This document shows positions 15,650 to 25,146 of a stretch of DNA of 64,000 nucleotides, one piece after another (the first letter of the stretch is position 1; each line of letters opens with the position of its first letter). The notes under the pieces were generated by a model. It did not search any database. It was not told the origin of the DNA and saw nothing but the letters and a program-made list of their open reading frames with translations. A program made the translations under genes and the position numbers. Source of the stretch: Bacteroidia bacterium (GTDB lineage: Bacteria > Bacteroidota > Bacteroidia > J057); contig JAUIGE010000002.1 of assembly GCA_030430205.1 (NCBI GenBank), positions 310,001-374,000 of the forward strand. The letters are read 5' to 3'.

Positions 15650-18052
15650 ATGCTAAGAAACTACCTAAAAATCATTTTTCGAAATCTTCGCCGCCACAAG
15701 ATTTTTTCCCTTATCAATATATTGGGACTTGCTGTAGGCATGGCAGCCTGTCTGATGATCCTTTTGTTCATCCACAATGAACGCAATTTTGATGGCTTTC
15801 ATCAAAAGAAAAAGGACCTCTATCGCCTTTGCGAAGTGCAAAGCTGGGAGGGGATCATCCCACAAAAGGTGGCCCTCTCCATGTATCCCATGGGGCCCAG
15901 CCTCTCCAAAGACTATCCCGAAGTCGAAGAATTTGCCCGCATTTTTACCTGGGATCAGATCCCTCTTGTGTATGAGGACAAGAAAGTATTTATAGATAAA
16001 TTTTATTGGACAGACAGCGCTTTTCTCGATCTTTTTTCCTTCCCTATGATCGCAGGAGACCCAGCCACCGCTCTGGATGCACCCAATACAATGGTCATTA
16101 CTGCTACTACTGCGAAAAAGGTTTTTGGGGAAACAGATGTCGTGGGAAAACAGATTCAGGTAATGGGAAATGACCCCCTTTCCTGTACCATTACAGGGGT
16201 GTTGGAAGACATACCGTATGCTTCGCATCTACAGTTTGATGGGCTTCTTTCACTCAACACCCTCAGGGGGGAGGAAAATGAAAACAGGATGCAGAATTGG
16301 GGCGGGAACTGGTTGGTGACTTACCTGCAAATTGCCCCAGCTACGAATATCGAAGCATTGGAAGCCAAACTGCCGGATTTTCTGGTGAAATACATGGGAG
16401 AGGAAAGGTCTCAGGGATATGAACTTTTTCTCCAGTCACTTTCCGAAGTGCATCTGGGCTCTACCGATATCACGCATGACTACCAGAATCTGCGAAAATT
16501 TGATGGGCAGTACATTTCCATCTTCCTGATTCTGGCAGCTTTTGTGCTGCTGATCGCAGCGATCAACTTCATGAATCTCTCCACCGCCCGTGCCGCCCGG
16601 CGCGCCCGGGAAGTGGGTATCCGCAAGACGATCGGCGCGACCCGCAGCCAGCTTGCCCGTCAGTTTCTTGGCGAATCAGTTCTGTTTTCGCTCTTCGCTT
16701 TTGCCCTGGCCCTCAGTTTCACGGCTTTGATTTTACCGGAAGTCAACGATCTGAGCCAGCGGGCAATGCATTTTTCGACCTTGCTGGAGCCTCTGCATTT
16801 TTGCAGCATCCTGGGGATCGCCATATTGGTGGGCGTATTGGCAGGTGCCTATCCTGCTTTTTTCCTTGCCTCCTTTGACCCGATTCGGTCGTTGAAAGGC
16901 AATTTGTTTTTTCGGAGAAAGAAACTTTCGCTGCAAAACATCCTGGTCATATCCCAGTTTGCGATTGCGACAGCCCTGATTATCGGTACGGTGCTTGTCG
17001 CCCGTCAGCTCAATTTCATGACCGGGAGAGATCCCGGTTTTCAGCGGGAGCAGGTCGTGCTCCTGCCGATGAATCGCACGATTAACCAAAATTACGGGCC
17101 ACTCAAAGATAAAATCCGCGCCCTGCCGGATGTTGTAGATGTGACAGCTTCGCGTCAGCGGCTGGGCAGCAACATCCATCAGACCGGAATCACGGTGCAG
17201 GGAGAAGATACGGCTGAGTTCAGCCTGGCCATCTCGCACCTGAATGTCGATTACAATTATTTTGATTTGTATGAAATGGAGTTGCTTGATGGGCGCTTTT
17301 TTGATGAGTCATACGCTACCGATAGCGCCGGAGCCTTTGTGATCAATGAAACGCTGGCGAAGAAGATCGGCTGGGATGATCCCGTAGGGAAGAATGTGCG
17401 ATTTGGCAGGAATCAGGAATGGTCCAAGGTCGTAGGCCTTGTCAAAGACTTCAATTATAATAGTTATCATCATGGGGTAAATCCCCTTGCACTGAGCGTA
17501 CAGCCCCATTGGGGCTACAGCGAGATATCGGTAAAAATCGCGCAAGGCAGTGCCGCGCGAGTACTGCCACAGTTGGAGGCAGCCTGGCGCAGCATAGATG
17601 CAGAAAGCCCCTATAGCTATGATTTTCTGGACGAACATTTTGCTGAATTATACCATGCCGATACGCAAGTGAGTCAGGTAGTGAGCATCATTACCTTCCT
17701 GGCCATTTTTGTGGCCTGTCTTGGGCTTTTTGGGCTTATTTCTTTTGAGGCGGAGCGCCGTACCAAAGAGATTGGCATCCGCAAGGTGCTGGGAGCTTCC
17801 ATTAATCAATTGATGCTGCTTTTTGGCAAAAATGTCGCCATACTGGTGCTGATCGCCTTTGTGATAGCTGCGCCTGTGGCCTGGTGGTTTATGAGCGGCT
17901 GGCTCGAAAATTTCGCATACCGCATCCCGCAGGGATGGGATGTCTTTGCCGTAGCCGGTGGCTCTGCCCTGCTGATCGCCCTGCTGACCATTAGCCTGCG
18001 TGCCTATCAGGCCTCCGTGGCGAATCCTGTTGAATCACTGAGAGACGAATAA
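15650..18052 (+). CDS. FtsX/MacB-type ABC transporter permease
   Basis: The 800-residue protein has the duplicated FtsX plan: a first membrane segment at about 20-43 (ILGLAVGMAACLMILLFIHN), a large MacB-type periplasmic domain to about residue 280, three membrane segments, a second periplasmic domain, and three C-terminal membrane segments. Both halves carry the coupling-helix signature: RAREVGIRKTIGATRSQL near 318 and RRTKEIGIRKVLGASINQL near 705. Such permeases work with a LolD/MacB-type ATPase to move lipoproteins, peptides or antibiotics by mechanotransmission, but no ATPase gene is nearby. The next gene starts 4 bases after the stop, so the two permeases are an operon. Confidence 0.92.
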   Translation: MLRNYLKIIFRNLRRHKIFSLINILGLAVGMAACLMILLFIHNERNFDGFHQKKKDLYRLCEVQSWEGIIPQKVALSMYPMGPSLSKDYPEVEEFARIFTWDQIPLVYEDKKVFIDKFYWTDSAFLDLFSFPMIAGDPATALDAPNTMVITATTAKKVFGETDVVGKQIQVMGNDPLSCTITGVLEDIPYASHLQFDGLLSLNTLRGEENENRMQNWGGNWLVTYLQIAPATNIEALEAKLPDFLVKYMGEERSQGYELFLQSLSEVHLGSTDITHDYQNLRKFDGQYISIFLILAAFVLLIAAINFMNLSTARAARRAREVGIRKTIGATRSQLARQFLGESVLFSLFAFALALSFTALILPEVNDLSQRAMHFSTLLEPLHFCSILGIAILVGVLAGAYPAFFLASFDPIRSLKGNLFFRRKKLSLQNILVISQFAIATALIIGTVLVARQLNFMTGRDPGFQREQVVLLPMNRTINQNYGPLKDKIRALPDVVDVTASRQRLGSNIHQTGITVQGEDTAEFSLAISHLNVDYNYFDLYEMELLDGRFFDESYATDSAGAFVINETLAKKIGWDDPVGKNVRFGRNQEWSKVVGLVKDFNYNSYHHGVNPLALSVQPHWGYSEISVKIAQGSAARVLPQLEAAWRSIDAESPYSYDFLDEHFAELYHADTQVSQVVSIITFLAIFVACLGLFGLISFEAERRTKEIGIRKVLGASINQLMLLFGKNVAILVLIAFVIAAPVAWWFMSGWLENFAYRIPQGWDVFAVAGGSALLIALLTISLRAYQASVANPVESLRDE

Positions 18053-18056
18053 TGCT

Positions 18057-20504
18057 ATGTTTACCAACTTCTTTAAAATCGCACTGCGCAACTTTCGCAA
18101 GCAAAAAGGCTACACCTTTATCAATATTCTGGGCCTGACAGTAGGGCTTACTACCTGCATTCTGATTTTTCTGTATGTACAGGATGAGCTGAGCTATGAC
18201 AGACATTTTGATCATGCGGAGCGCATCTTTCGGCTGGAACGATCCTCCAGCAGCCCCCATGGGGAGTCGCATTGGGCTGCCACTACCGGCCATATCATTC
18301 CGGAAGTCACCCGCAGGTATCCCCAGATTGAGGCAGGAGCCAAAGTTTTACCTTCACGAAATACCACGGTTTTTCATATAGGAGATCAGCATTTTAGCGA
18401 AGAAGGGCTGATTTTTGCCGACTCGATCTTCTTTTCCATTTTCAGTTTCCCGTGGATTTATGGCAATCCGCAGACAGCGCTCAATTCAGTAGAAAAGATT
18501 GTCCTGACGAAATCTATCGCAGAAAAATATTTTGGGAAAGAAGATCCGGTAGGTCAGACGATCAAAACAGAAAGAGCTACCTATGTGGTAAGTGGAGTGG
18601 TAGAGGATGTGCCGATTCATAGCCATTTTCACTTTGATATGGTGATATCCATGGAGTATTTGCGGACTGTCTGGCCTCAGGTAGATGAATATGGCCCCAG
18701 TACTTTTTACTCTTATGTATTGCTGAATGACGAGAAATCCCTTGCCGGCATCCAGCAAAGCCTTGAGCGCGAGGCTTTTGAAATATATGGCTACGATATA
18801 TCAGAAGACAGCAGCAATGTGCCGGATGATACCCGGATTTCAATTTTGTTCAACAATATCCGCGATATCCACCTGGGAGGAAATGCTGAAAAGGAATGGG
18901 AAACCAATAACGAACGCAGCAACATCTACATTTTTGGCATCATAGCCCTGCTGGTGCTGCTGATTGCCAGCTTCAATTATATGAATCTGGCGACAGCCCG
19001 CTCCATGGACCGCGCCAGAGAGGTAGGCATCCGCAAGGTTCTTGGCGCTATCCGGGGCCAGCTTTTCTGGCAATTTATGGCAGAATCTCTGCTGGTGACA
19101 GCCATCGCTTTGGGACTGGCTTTGCTGGTGACGCAAGGCATGTTGGGGCTTTTCAATGAAGTTGTAGGAAAGGAGTTGGCTCTGGCTTTGGGGAGAAATA
19201 TTCCACTTATGATGGCCCTCCTGGGCATTTGGCTGGGAATCGGATTTCTTTCGGGTGTCTACCCGGCTGTTTTTATTTCAGGCTTTAGGCCGATTCAGGT
19301 GCTGAAAAGCAGCTTTACAGGCGGGCGAGGCAAAGGCTCCGCCAATCAATTGCGCAAAGGCCTGGTTGTCTTGCAATTTTTTATCTCTGTTGTGCTGATT
19401 ACTTCTGCCCTGACAGTTTCCCGTCAACTTTCCTTTATCCAAAATAAGACCTTGGGTTTCAACAAAGAACAGGTGGTGGTCATGCCGATAGGAGGGGGGG
19501 ATTTTGGGCAAAAGCTCGCTTTATTGGAGGAAAAGCTTTCCCATGATCCGGAAATCATAGCGAGCACGCCGAGCTCCTGCATACCCGGCAGGCGGGTACA
19601 TATCATGCCCGTGAGGGTACCGGCCCTTGCCCGGCAGGGCGATCAGCCTGAAGATCAGGATGATGGGGTGCGGGGTCCGCGTATCATTTCTGTGGATGAA
19701 GAGGTAGAAGAAACCTTTGGGTTGGAGATCGTTTCGGGCAGAGGTTTGTCCAAAGACTTCAGCAATGATGCACAAAGCGGATTTTTGGTCAATGAGGCCG
19801 CCGTGGAGGCCTGGGGCCTGGAAGACCCTGTGGGCCAGCCCTTTGAATACATTTACCAACTCGATACTCCTAAAACAGGGACGATCGTAGGCGTAGTGAA
19901 AAACTTCCATTATGCATCTCTGCATACCGAAGTAGAGCCCCTGATGATGCACGTTTGGCCCGGCCATTATTCCTACCTCAATGTGCGGGTCAATACAGAA
20001 AACATGGCTTCCTGCCTGGAAAGAATGCAGACGATTTGGTCAGAAGTCAATCCAACTTCGCCTTTTAACTACTTTTTCCTGGACGACAACTATGACCAGA
20101 TGTACAAAACGGAAATGAGTACCAATAAGGTGGTTACCTATTTCACCCTGCTGGCGATTCTGATTGCCTGTCTGGGCCTGTTCGGCCTGGCTGCTTTCAC
20201 TGCGCAGCAGCGCACCCGCGAGATCGGCATCCGCAAGGTGCTGGGCGCCTCTGTCAGCAATATACTTTTATTGCTGACCCGCAATTTTGCGCTCCTGGTG
20301 CTGATATCGAGCGTGCTCGCCATCCCCCTGGCCTGGTGGCTTCTCAGCCAGTGGCTGGAGGATTTTGCGTACCGCATAGACCTGAATATATGGATGTTTA
20401 TTGCCGCTGCGGTCAGCGCCTTGCTATTGGCGGTGCTCACTGTGGGTTTTCAGTCGCTGAAAGCGGCCTATGCGAATCCTGTGGATTCGTTGAAGGATGA
20501 ATAA
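18057..20504 (+). CDS. FtsX/MacB-type ABC transporter permease, tandem paralogue
   Basis: The 815-residue protein has the same eight-segment duplicated architecture as the preceding gene, with coupling signatures RAREVGIRKVLGAIRGQL and QRTREIGIRKVLGASVSNIL. The first 45 residues (FFKIALRNFRKQKGYTFINI) are typical of these Bacteroidota permeases. The periplasmic domains are diverged from the first copy, so the two could form a heterodimer, as in paired permease systems, or be independent homodimers. It ends 8 bases before the convergent secA stop, and no terminator fits in that gap. Confidence 0.92.
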   Translation: MFTNFFKIALRNFRKQKGYTFINILGLTVGLTTCILIFLYVQDELSYDRHFDHAERIFRLERSSSSPHGESHWAATTGHIIPEVTRRYPQIEAGAKVLPSRNTTVFHIGDQHFSEEGLIFADSIFFSIFSFPWIYGNPQTALNSVEKIVLTKSIAEKYFGKEDPVGQTIKTERATYVVSGVVEDVPIHSHFHFDMVISMEYLRTVWPQVDEYGPSTFYSYVLLNDEKSLAGIQQSLEREAFEIYGYDISEDSSNVPDDTRISILFNNIRDIHLGGNAEKEWETNNERSNIYIFGIIALLVLLIASFNYMNLATARSMDRAREVGIRKVLGAIRGQLFWQFMAESLLVTAIALGLALLVTQGMLGLFNEVVGKELALALGRNIPLMMALLGIWLGIGFLSGVYPAVFISGFRPIQVLKSSFTGGRGKGSANQLRKGLVVLQFFISVVLITSALTVSRQLSFIQNKTLGFNKEQVVVMPIGGGDFGQKLALLEEKLSHDPEIIASTPSSCIPGRRVHIMPVRVPALARQGDQPEDQDDGVRGPRIISVDEEVEETFGLEIVSGRGLSKDFSNDAQSGFLVNEAAVEAWGLEDPVGQPFEYIYQLDTPKTGTIVGVVKNFHYASLHTEVEPLMMHVWPGHYSYLNVRVNTENMASCLERMQTIWSEVNPTSPFNYFFLDDNYDQMYKTEMSTNKVVTYFTLLAILIACLGLFGLAAFTAQQRTREIGIRKVLGASVSNILLLLTRNFALLVLISSVLAIPLAWWLLSQWLEDFAYRIDLNIWMFIAAAVSALLLAVLTVGFQSLKAAYANPVDSLKDE

Positions 20505-20512
20505 TGGGCAGA

Positions 20513-23500
20513 TTATCTCCGCTTCCTGGGCATGCGGCTTGAGCCGCCACTCTCTTTGCGCTCGCTTGCCCTGCGCTGTGCGCGGGTGACGGGTCGCTCC
20601 TGCTCGCCGCTGGCGGCGGCCATGACGCGGCGCTCCGAGTCCATCTCCCGGCGGCGTTGCCGCTCGATGGCTTCATGCTTCGTATTGAACTTGCTGAAGT
20701 CGTCGCGCTTGGCTTCTGTATTGTCAGAAGAGGCACGGCCTTCTACCTTCAGGTCAGCCTTGAATATGGTTGAGATAACCTCGAGGTTGATCTTTTTGAG
20801 CATTTGCTGGAACAATTCGAAAGATTCGAATTTGTAGACCAGAAGAGGGTCTTTTTGCTCAAAAACGGCATTTTGTACCGACTGACGCAATTCGTCCATC
20901 TCGCGCAAGTGCGTCTTCCAGTTGTCATCGATGATGCGCAGGGTGATGACTTTCTCCAGCTCATCCATGATGATTTTGCCATTGGATTCCATGGCATCAT
21001 CTACGCCAATCACAATCTGCACTTCCCGACTTCCGTCGGAGAAAGGGATCAGAATCCGCTCAACATTGTTGTTGTTGCGCTTGATGTTCATGATGCCGAT
21101 AAGCATTTCCTCTGCAAGTATTTTGCACTTGGTCTGGTAAAATGCTTTGGCAGATTCAAATACCCGCTGCGCGAGTTTCTCTACATTGTGGTCGTTGAGA
21201 TCGTCCTCAGAGATTTTGGCGTCGATAGCCAGGTAGCGGATGGTGTCCATGCGCAGACCTGCGGCATCGGTATAGTCAATGTGGCGCTCCACCAGACTCT
21301 GGCAGAGGTCATAGAGCATATTGTCAATGTCAACTTTGATGCGGTCTCCATAGAGTGCGTTGCGACGGCGGCGATAGACCACCTCACGCTGGTTGTTCAT
21401 GACATCATCATACTCCAGGAGGCGTTTCCGCATACCGAAGTTGTTTTCCTCTACTTTTTTCTGGGCATTTCCAATGGATTTACTGATCATGGAATGTTGG
21501 ATCACCTCGCCTTCTTTCAGGCCAATGCGGTCCATGACTTTGGCGATACGCTCAGAGCCGAAAAGACGCATGAGGTTGTCCTCAAGAGAGACATAAAACT
21601 GGGAGCTTCCCGGGTCTCCCTGGCGGCCTGCGCGTCCGCGCAGCTGGCGGTCGATGCGGCGCGATTCGTGACGCTCCGTACCGATAATGGCGAGGCCACC
21701 GGCCTCTTTCACCCCTTCACCCAGTTTGATGTCCGTACCCCGGCCGGCCATGTTGGTGGCGACGGTGACAGCGCCAGACTGGCCGGCAGCGGCTACAATC
21801 TCAGCCTCCCGCTGGTTGTGCTTGGCGTTAAGCACTTCGTGGGTGATCTTGCGGGCACGCAGCAATCGGCTGATGTGCTCGGAGACCTCCACCGAGGTGG
21901 TACCTACCAGTACAGGTTGTCCTGCTTCCTGCAGGACGAGAATTTCGTCTATGACGGCATCATATTTCTCTCTGGCAGTCTTGTAAACAAGGTCCTGCCG
22001 GTCGTCACGGGCGATGGGACGGTTGGTAGGAATGACTACCACATCCAGTTTGTATATTTCGTAAAACTCGCCTTCCTCCGTCTCCGCAGTACCGGTCATG
22101 CCCGATAGTTTGTGGTACATCCGGAAATAGTTCTGGAGGGTAACAGTCGCATAAGTCTGGGTTGCAGACTCGATTTTTACATTCTCCTTTGCCTCTATCG
22201 CCTGGTGCAAGCCGTCAGAATACCTTCTTCCTGCCAGGACACGACCTGTCTGTTCATCGACGATCATGACCTTGTTGTCCTGGATGATGTATTCTACATC
22301 GAGGTCAAAAAGAGTATAGGCTTTCAGCAGCTGGTTGAGTGCGTGCAGCACTTCTGACTTCTCCGCAAAATCCTGCGCCAATTCATCCTTTTGTTTGACC
22401 TTCTCTTCTTCGCTCATGCTTTCATCCCGTTCAATATCTGCAAAGCGAGAAGCTACATCAGGAATCACGAAGAGGTTGGCGTCTTCGCCAGCTTTGGTGA
22501 TGAGCTCCCGACCCTTGTCGGTCAGCTCTACCTGGTTGTTTTTTTGGTCAATGGTAAAGAAGAGGGGCTCATCTGCTTCAGGCATTTTTTTGGAATTGTC
22601 CTGCATGTAGAATGCTTCCGTCTTCAGCATTTGGGCTTTCACGCCTTGCTCTGAGAGCAATTCGATGAGCTTGTTGTTTTTGGGAAGGCCGCGGAAAGCT
22701 CGGAAAAGCGGAACGCCTGCTGTTTTGTTATCTCCTTTATCAAAAGCCTCACGTGCCTCTTTCAAATAGCTATTGACGAGTTTTTCCTGCTCGCGAACCA
22801 GGCGCTCGATGCGCGGCTTGAGGCGGATATACTCCTCCATATCCTTTGCCTGGTCCTTTCTGGAAACCGGACCGGAAATGATCAGCGGCGTACGCGCCTC
22901 ATCAATCAGGACGGAGTCAATCTCGTCAATGATGGCGTAGAAGTGTTTTTTCTGTACCAAAAACTCCGGATGCGTGGTCATGTTGTCACGCAGGTAGTCG
23001 AAGCCAAATTCATTGTTGGTACCGTAGGTGATGTCCGCACCATAGGCGGCACGCCTTTCTTCAGAGTTGGGCTGGTGGGAGTCGATACAATCGACTGTCA
23101 GGCCATGAAACTGGAAAAGTGGCGCATTCCACTCACTGTCTCGCTTCGCGAGGTAATTGTTTACTGTCACAAGGTGAACACCCTGCCCTGCGAGGGCATT
23201 CAGATAAACCGGGAAAGTCGCCACGAGGGTTTTACCCTCACCTGTCGCCATCTCCGCGATTTTGCCCTGGTGGAGCACAGCTCCACCCATGATCTGCACA
23301 TTGTAGTGGACCATGTTCCACTCGATCTTAGCGCCGGCGGCGGTCCAGCTATTTTTGTAAAAAGCCTGATCGCCTTCGATGACGATATGGGGCCTTTTCT
23401 CTGCAAGTTCACGGTCGTAGTCATTGGCTTTGACGCGGAGGCCTCCATTTTCTGAGAGCCTGCGAGCCGTTTCCTTCATGGTAGCAAAAGCTTCCGGCAT

Positions 23501-23812
23501 CAGGTCAAGCATGATCTCATCCAATTGCTCAAAGAATACCTTTTCCAATCGGTCAATTTCGATATAGATGGTATCCTTCTCATGGATGTCGAGAGTTGTC
23601 TTAGCCTCCTCTTTCAGGGCATCTATATTGCCCCGAATTTCAGCGGTATAGTCCTTTATCTGCTGTTTGAAGGTGGCAGTCCTGCCCCGCAACTCATCAT
23701 CGCTGATGTCACGCAGTGACTCAAAAATTTCATTTACCTGCTCAGCAATAGGTAAAAGGTCTTTTATATCTTTCTCCTTCTTGGAAGGGAAGAGTTTGTT
23801 AAGGAATTTCAT
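20513..23812 (-). CDS. secA: Preprotein translocase subunit SecA
   Basis: The 1099-residue protein is the ATPase motor of the Sec export channel at the cytoplasmic membrane. It carries the SecA Walker A (ATGEGKTLVATFPVYL), the DEAD-type box (IIDEIDSVLIDEARTPLIIS), motif TEEGEFYEIY, and NMAGRGTDIKLGEGV and ERHESRRIDRQLRGRAGRQG in the second helicase domain. It is longer than the E. coli protein (about 900), as usual for Bacteroidota, because of insertions in the first motor domain. The C terminus is basic and Arg-rich and lacks the zinc-binding C-x-C-x8-C-H/C tail, also common in the phylum. It is the only secA here and presumably essential. Confidence 0.98.
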   Translation of the reverse strand: MKFLNKLFPSKKEKDIKDLLPIAEQVNEIFESLRDISDDELRGRTATFKQQIKDYTAEIRGNIDALKEEAKTTLDIHEKDTIYIEIDRLEKVFFEQLDEIMLDLMPEAFATMKETARRLSENGGLRVKANDYDRELAEKRPHIVIEGDQAFYKNSWTAAGAKIEWNMVHYNVQIMGGAVLHQGKIAEMATGEGKTLVATFPVYLNALAGQGVHLVTVNNYLAKRDSEWNAPLFQFHGLTVDCIDSHQPNSEERRAAYGADITYGTNNEFGFDYLRDNMTTHPEFLVQKKHFYAIIDEIDSVLIDEARTPLIISGPVSRKDQAKDMEEYIRLKPRIERLVREQEKLVNSYLKEAREAFDKGDNKTAGVPLFRAFRGLPKNNKLIELLSEQGVKAQMLKTEAFYMQDNSKKMPEADEPLFFTIDQKNNQVELTDKGRELITKAGEDANLFVIPDVASRFADIERDESMSEEEKVKQKDELAQDFAEKSEVLHALNQLLKAYTLFDLDVEYIIQDNKVMIVDEQTGRVLAGRRYSDGLHQAIEAKENVKIESATQTYATVTLQNYFRMYHKLSGMTGTAETEEGEFYEIYKLDVVVIPTNRPIARDDRQDLVYKTAREKYDAVIDEILVLQEAGQPVLVGTTSVEVSEHISRLLRARKITHEVLNAKHNQREAEIVAAAGQSGAVTVATNMAGRGTDIKLGEGVKEAGGLAIIGTERHESRRIDRQLRGRAGRQGDPGSSQFYVSLEDNLMRLFGSERIAKVMDRIGLKEGEVIQHSMISKSIGNAQKKVEENNFGMRKRLLEYDDVMNNQREVVYRRRRNALYGDRIKVDIDNMLYDLCQSLVERHIDYTDAAGLRMDTIRYLAIDAKISEDDLNDHNVEKLAQRVFESAKAFYQTKCKILAEEMLIGIMNIKRNNNNVERILIPFSDGSREVQIVIGVDDAMESNGKIIMDELEKVITLRIIDDNWKTHLREMDELRQSVQNAVFEQKDPLLVYKFESFELFQQMLKKINLEVISTIFKADLKVEGRASSDNTEAKRDDFSKFNTKHEAIERQRRREMDSERRVMAAASGEQERPVTRAQRRASERKESGGSSRMPRKRR

Positions 23813-23834
23813 TTCAAATGGTTTTTTAAGACAT

Positions 23835-23842
23835 CAAAGGTA
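23835..23842 (-). promoter_or_regulatory. Putative -7 promoter element of secA
   Basis: On the minus strand the sequence is TACCTTTG, an exact TAnnTTTG match, 23 bases before the secA ATG. No good TTG element is seen about 20 bases further upstream, so the assignment rests on the -7 box and position. Confidence 0.45.
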
Positions 23843-23865
23843 AGAATAAATGGGCTAATTAGAAG

Positions 23866-23907
23866 ATTTGCAGATGAGCAAATGGAAGAATCTGCTCATC
23901 TGCAAAT
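23866..23907. repeat. Perfect 15-bp inverted repeat built from the TGCAGATGAGCA motif
   Basis: ATTTGCAGATGAGCA and its exact complement TGCTCATCTGCAAAT are separated by 12 bases. The unit shares CTGCAAAT with the motifs ending at 3873 and near 25.12 kb. It lies between the small secreted-protein gene and the secA promoter and could fold as a strong hairpin in transcripts leaving the small gene. No T-run follows, so it is not a classical terminator. Confidence 0.85.
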
Positions 23908-23911
23908 GTAC

Positions 23912-24220
23912 TCATTTGCACATTCCTGCGGGAGCACGTGGCTCAATAGCCACATTGATGTCTTTGGGAAGTAGAAGGAAGGGTCCTTCGTGGGACAGGA
24001 GCGCGCTTAGCTCTCCGCAAACAGCTTCCTGCTGTTCCTGCATGGCCCAGGCAAAGGGGGTTGCCTGTTGATCCTGGCTTTGCAGTCGGTTCTCGATCAA
24101 AGTGATCGAGATGTTGAGGCTGCGCAACATGCGCTCGGCCGACATGCTGTCGACTGGCTGGGCTGATACGTTGATCATCAGCACCATTGGAATTGATAAG
24201 CCCCAAATTAAAGTTTTCAT
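23912..24220 (-). CDS. Small secreted protein, hypothetical
   Basis: The 102-residue ORF begins with a convincing signal peptide (MKTLIWGLSIPMVLMINVSA, then Gln). The mature part of about 80 residues is helical and polar, with two cysteines (EAVCGELS and the final GMCK) that could pair. No family is recognised. It lies in line with the surrounding minus-strand genes, between the inositol monophosphatase gene and secA, with an inverted repeat just downstream. The signal peptide and position argue for a real gene; there is no homology support. Confidence 0.55.
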   Translation of the reverse strand: MKTLIWGLSIPMVLMINVSAQPVDSMSAERMLRSLNISITLIENRLQSQDQQATPFAWAMQEQQEAVCGELSALLSHEGPFLLLPKDINVAIEPRAPAGMCK

Positions 24221-24275
24221 CGGTTGGATGATGGCAAGAGGTGTTCCAAAAAATATTTCCTGTCAGATTGTCAGG

Positions 24276-24320
24276 GGGGAGAGGTTTACTAAACGTTTAA
24301 AGTTTAGTAAACCTCTCCCC
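24276..24320. repeat. Perfect 19-bp palindrome overlapping the monophosphatase stop codon
   Basis: GGGGAGAGGTTTACTAAAC and GTTTAGTAAACCTCTCCCC are exact complements around a 7-base loop (GTTTAAA). One arm encodes the last residues of the monophosphatase (ERFTKL) and the stop codon lies in the loop. There is no T-run directly after the stem on either strand, so it may be a processing or stability hairpin rather than a simple terminator. Confidence 0.85.
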
Positions 24321-25106
24321 ACCAATTACTCCCAGCACCTCCTCATGGACACGTCCATTGGAAGCGACGATCTGTCGCCCAAACAAAAAACCGTCATCTC
24401 CCTGAAAGTCAGTGACTTTTCCACCAGCTTCTGTTACGATCAAAGCGCCGGCGGCGATGTCCCAGGGATTGAGTCCGATTTCGAAAAAGCTTTCGAAACG
24501 ACCGCAGGCCACATGGACCAGGTCTATGGCCGCGCTACCGAGGCGGCGTATGCCGTGGGATTCTTTCATGAAATCCTTTAACATTTCCATGAAATCATCC
24601 AGCCAGGCAAATTTTGTATAGGGAAAACCCGTAGCCACCAGGCTTTCAGACAATTTGGCTACTTCACTGACGGAAATGCGCTTTCCGTTTAAGGTCGCGC
24701 CTTTTCCTTTTTCCGCCACAAACATTTCGTCATGCATGACTTCGTAGACAATGCCCACGATGGTCTCTTCCTCATACTGAAGGGCAACGGAAATGGCAAA
24801 CAAAGGCAGGCCATGGGTAAAGTTGGTTGTGCCATCTATAGGATCTATGATCCAGCGAAAGGCGTTTTCGCCCTGCTCGTCTTCTCCTTCTTCATTGATG
24901 AAGCCCGCACCGGGCAGCAAAGCCTGAAAAGCGGTTTTCAGCTTTTGCTCCGTCTGCACATCCACAAAGGAAAAAAGATCATTTGTCCCTTTGTACCTGA
25001 TGTCGCTCCTCGAAAAGGCTAGAAATGCTTTTCTCGCAAATTCTCCCGCTTCGCGGATGATGTTCTCAATATCCCTGATATCAGGTTTTTTTAAATTTTC
25101 TTCCAT
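24297..25106 (-). CDS. Inositol monophosphatase family protein
   Basis: The start is set at MEENLKKPDIRDIENIIREA (start codon at 25104-25106). The track's extra 28 residues are translated from the repeat motif that follows gldG and look spurious. The 269-residue protein has the Mg-dependent phosphatase motifs: EEGEDEQG (first metal acid), WIIDPIDGTTNFTHG, and NPWDIAAGALIVTEAGG with the third metal ligand. It is about the normal length for inositol/fructose-1,6-bisphosphatase relatives; substrate cannot be read from sequence, and such enzymes often act on inositol-1-phosphate, histidinol phosphate or PAP. It is downstream of gldG on the same strand. Confidence 0.95.
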   Translation of the reverse strand: MEENLKKPDIRDIENIIREAGEFARKAFLAFSRSDIRYKGTNDLFSFVDVQTEQKLKTAFQALLPGAGFINEEGEDEQGENAFRWIIDPIDGTTNFTHGLPLFAISVALQYEEETIVGIVYEVMHDEMFVAEKGKGATLNGKRISVSEVAKLSESLVATGFPYTKFAWLDDFMEMLKDFMKESHGIRRLGSAAIDLVHVACGRFESFFEIGLNPWDIAAGALIVTEAGGKVTDFQGDDGFLFGRQIVASNGRVHEEVLGVIGGERFTKL

Positions 25107-25146
25107 TTCCTCATTTTCTAATCTGCAAATCCTCTCATCCTCCAAT
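25107..25146. repeat. Dispersed motif CATTTTCTAATCTGCAAATCC with CCTCTCAT units
   Basis: The plus strand reads CTCATTTTCTAATCTGCAAATCCTCTCATCC and then another CCTCTCATTC. The core TTTTCTAATCTGCAAAT is the same 17-mer found just before the CHAT gene at 3857-3873. It overlaps the last codons of gldG. Confidence 0.75.

Noticed and set aside
20804-22108. 434-codon plus-strand ORF
   Set aside because: It is antisense within secA and exists because of the codon usage of that gene; its translation has no recognisable domain.
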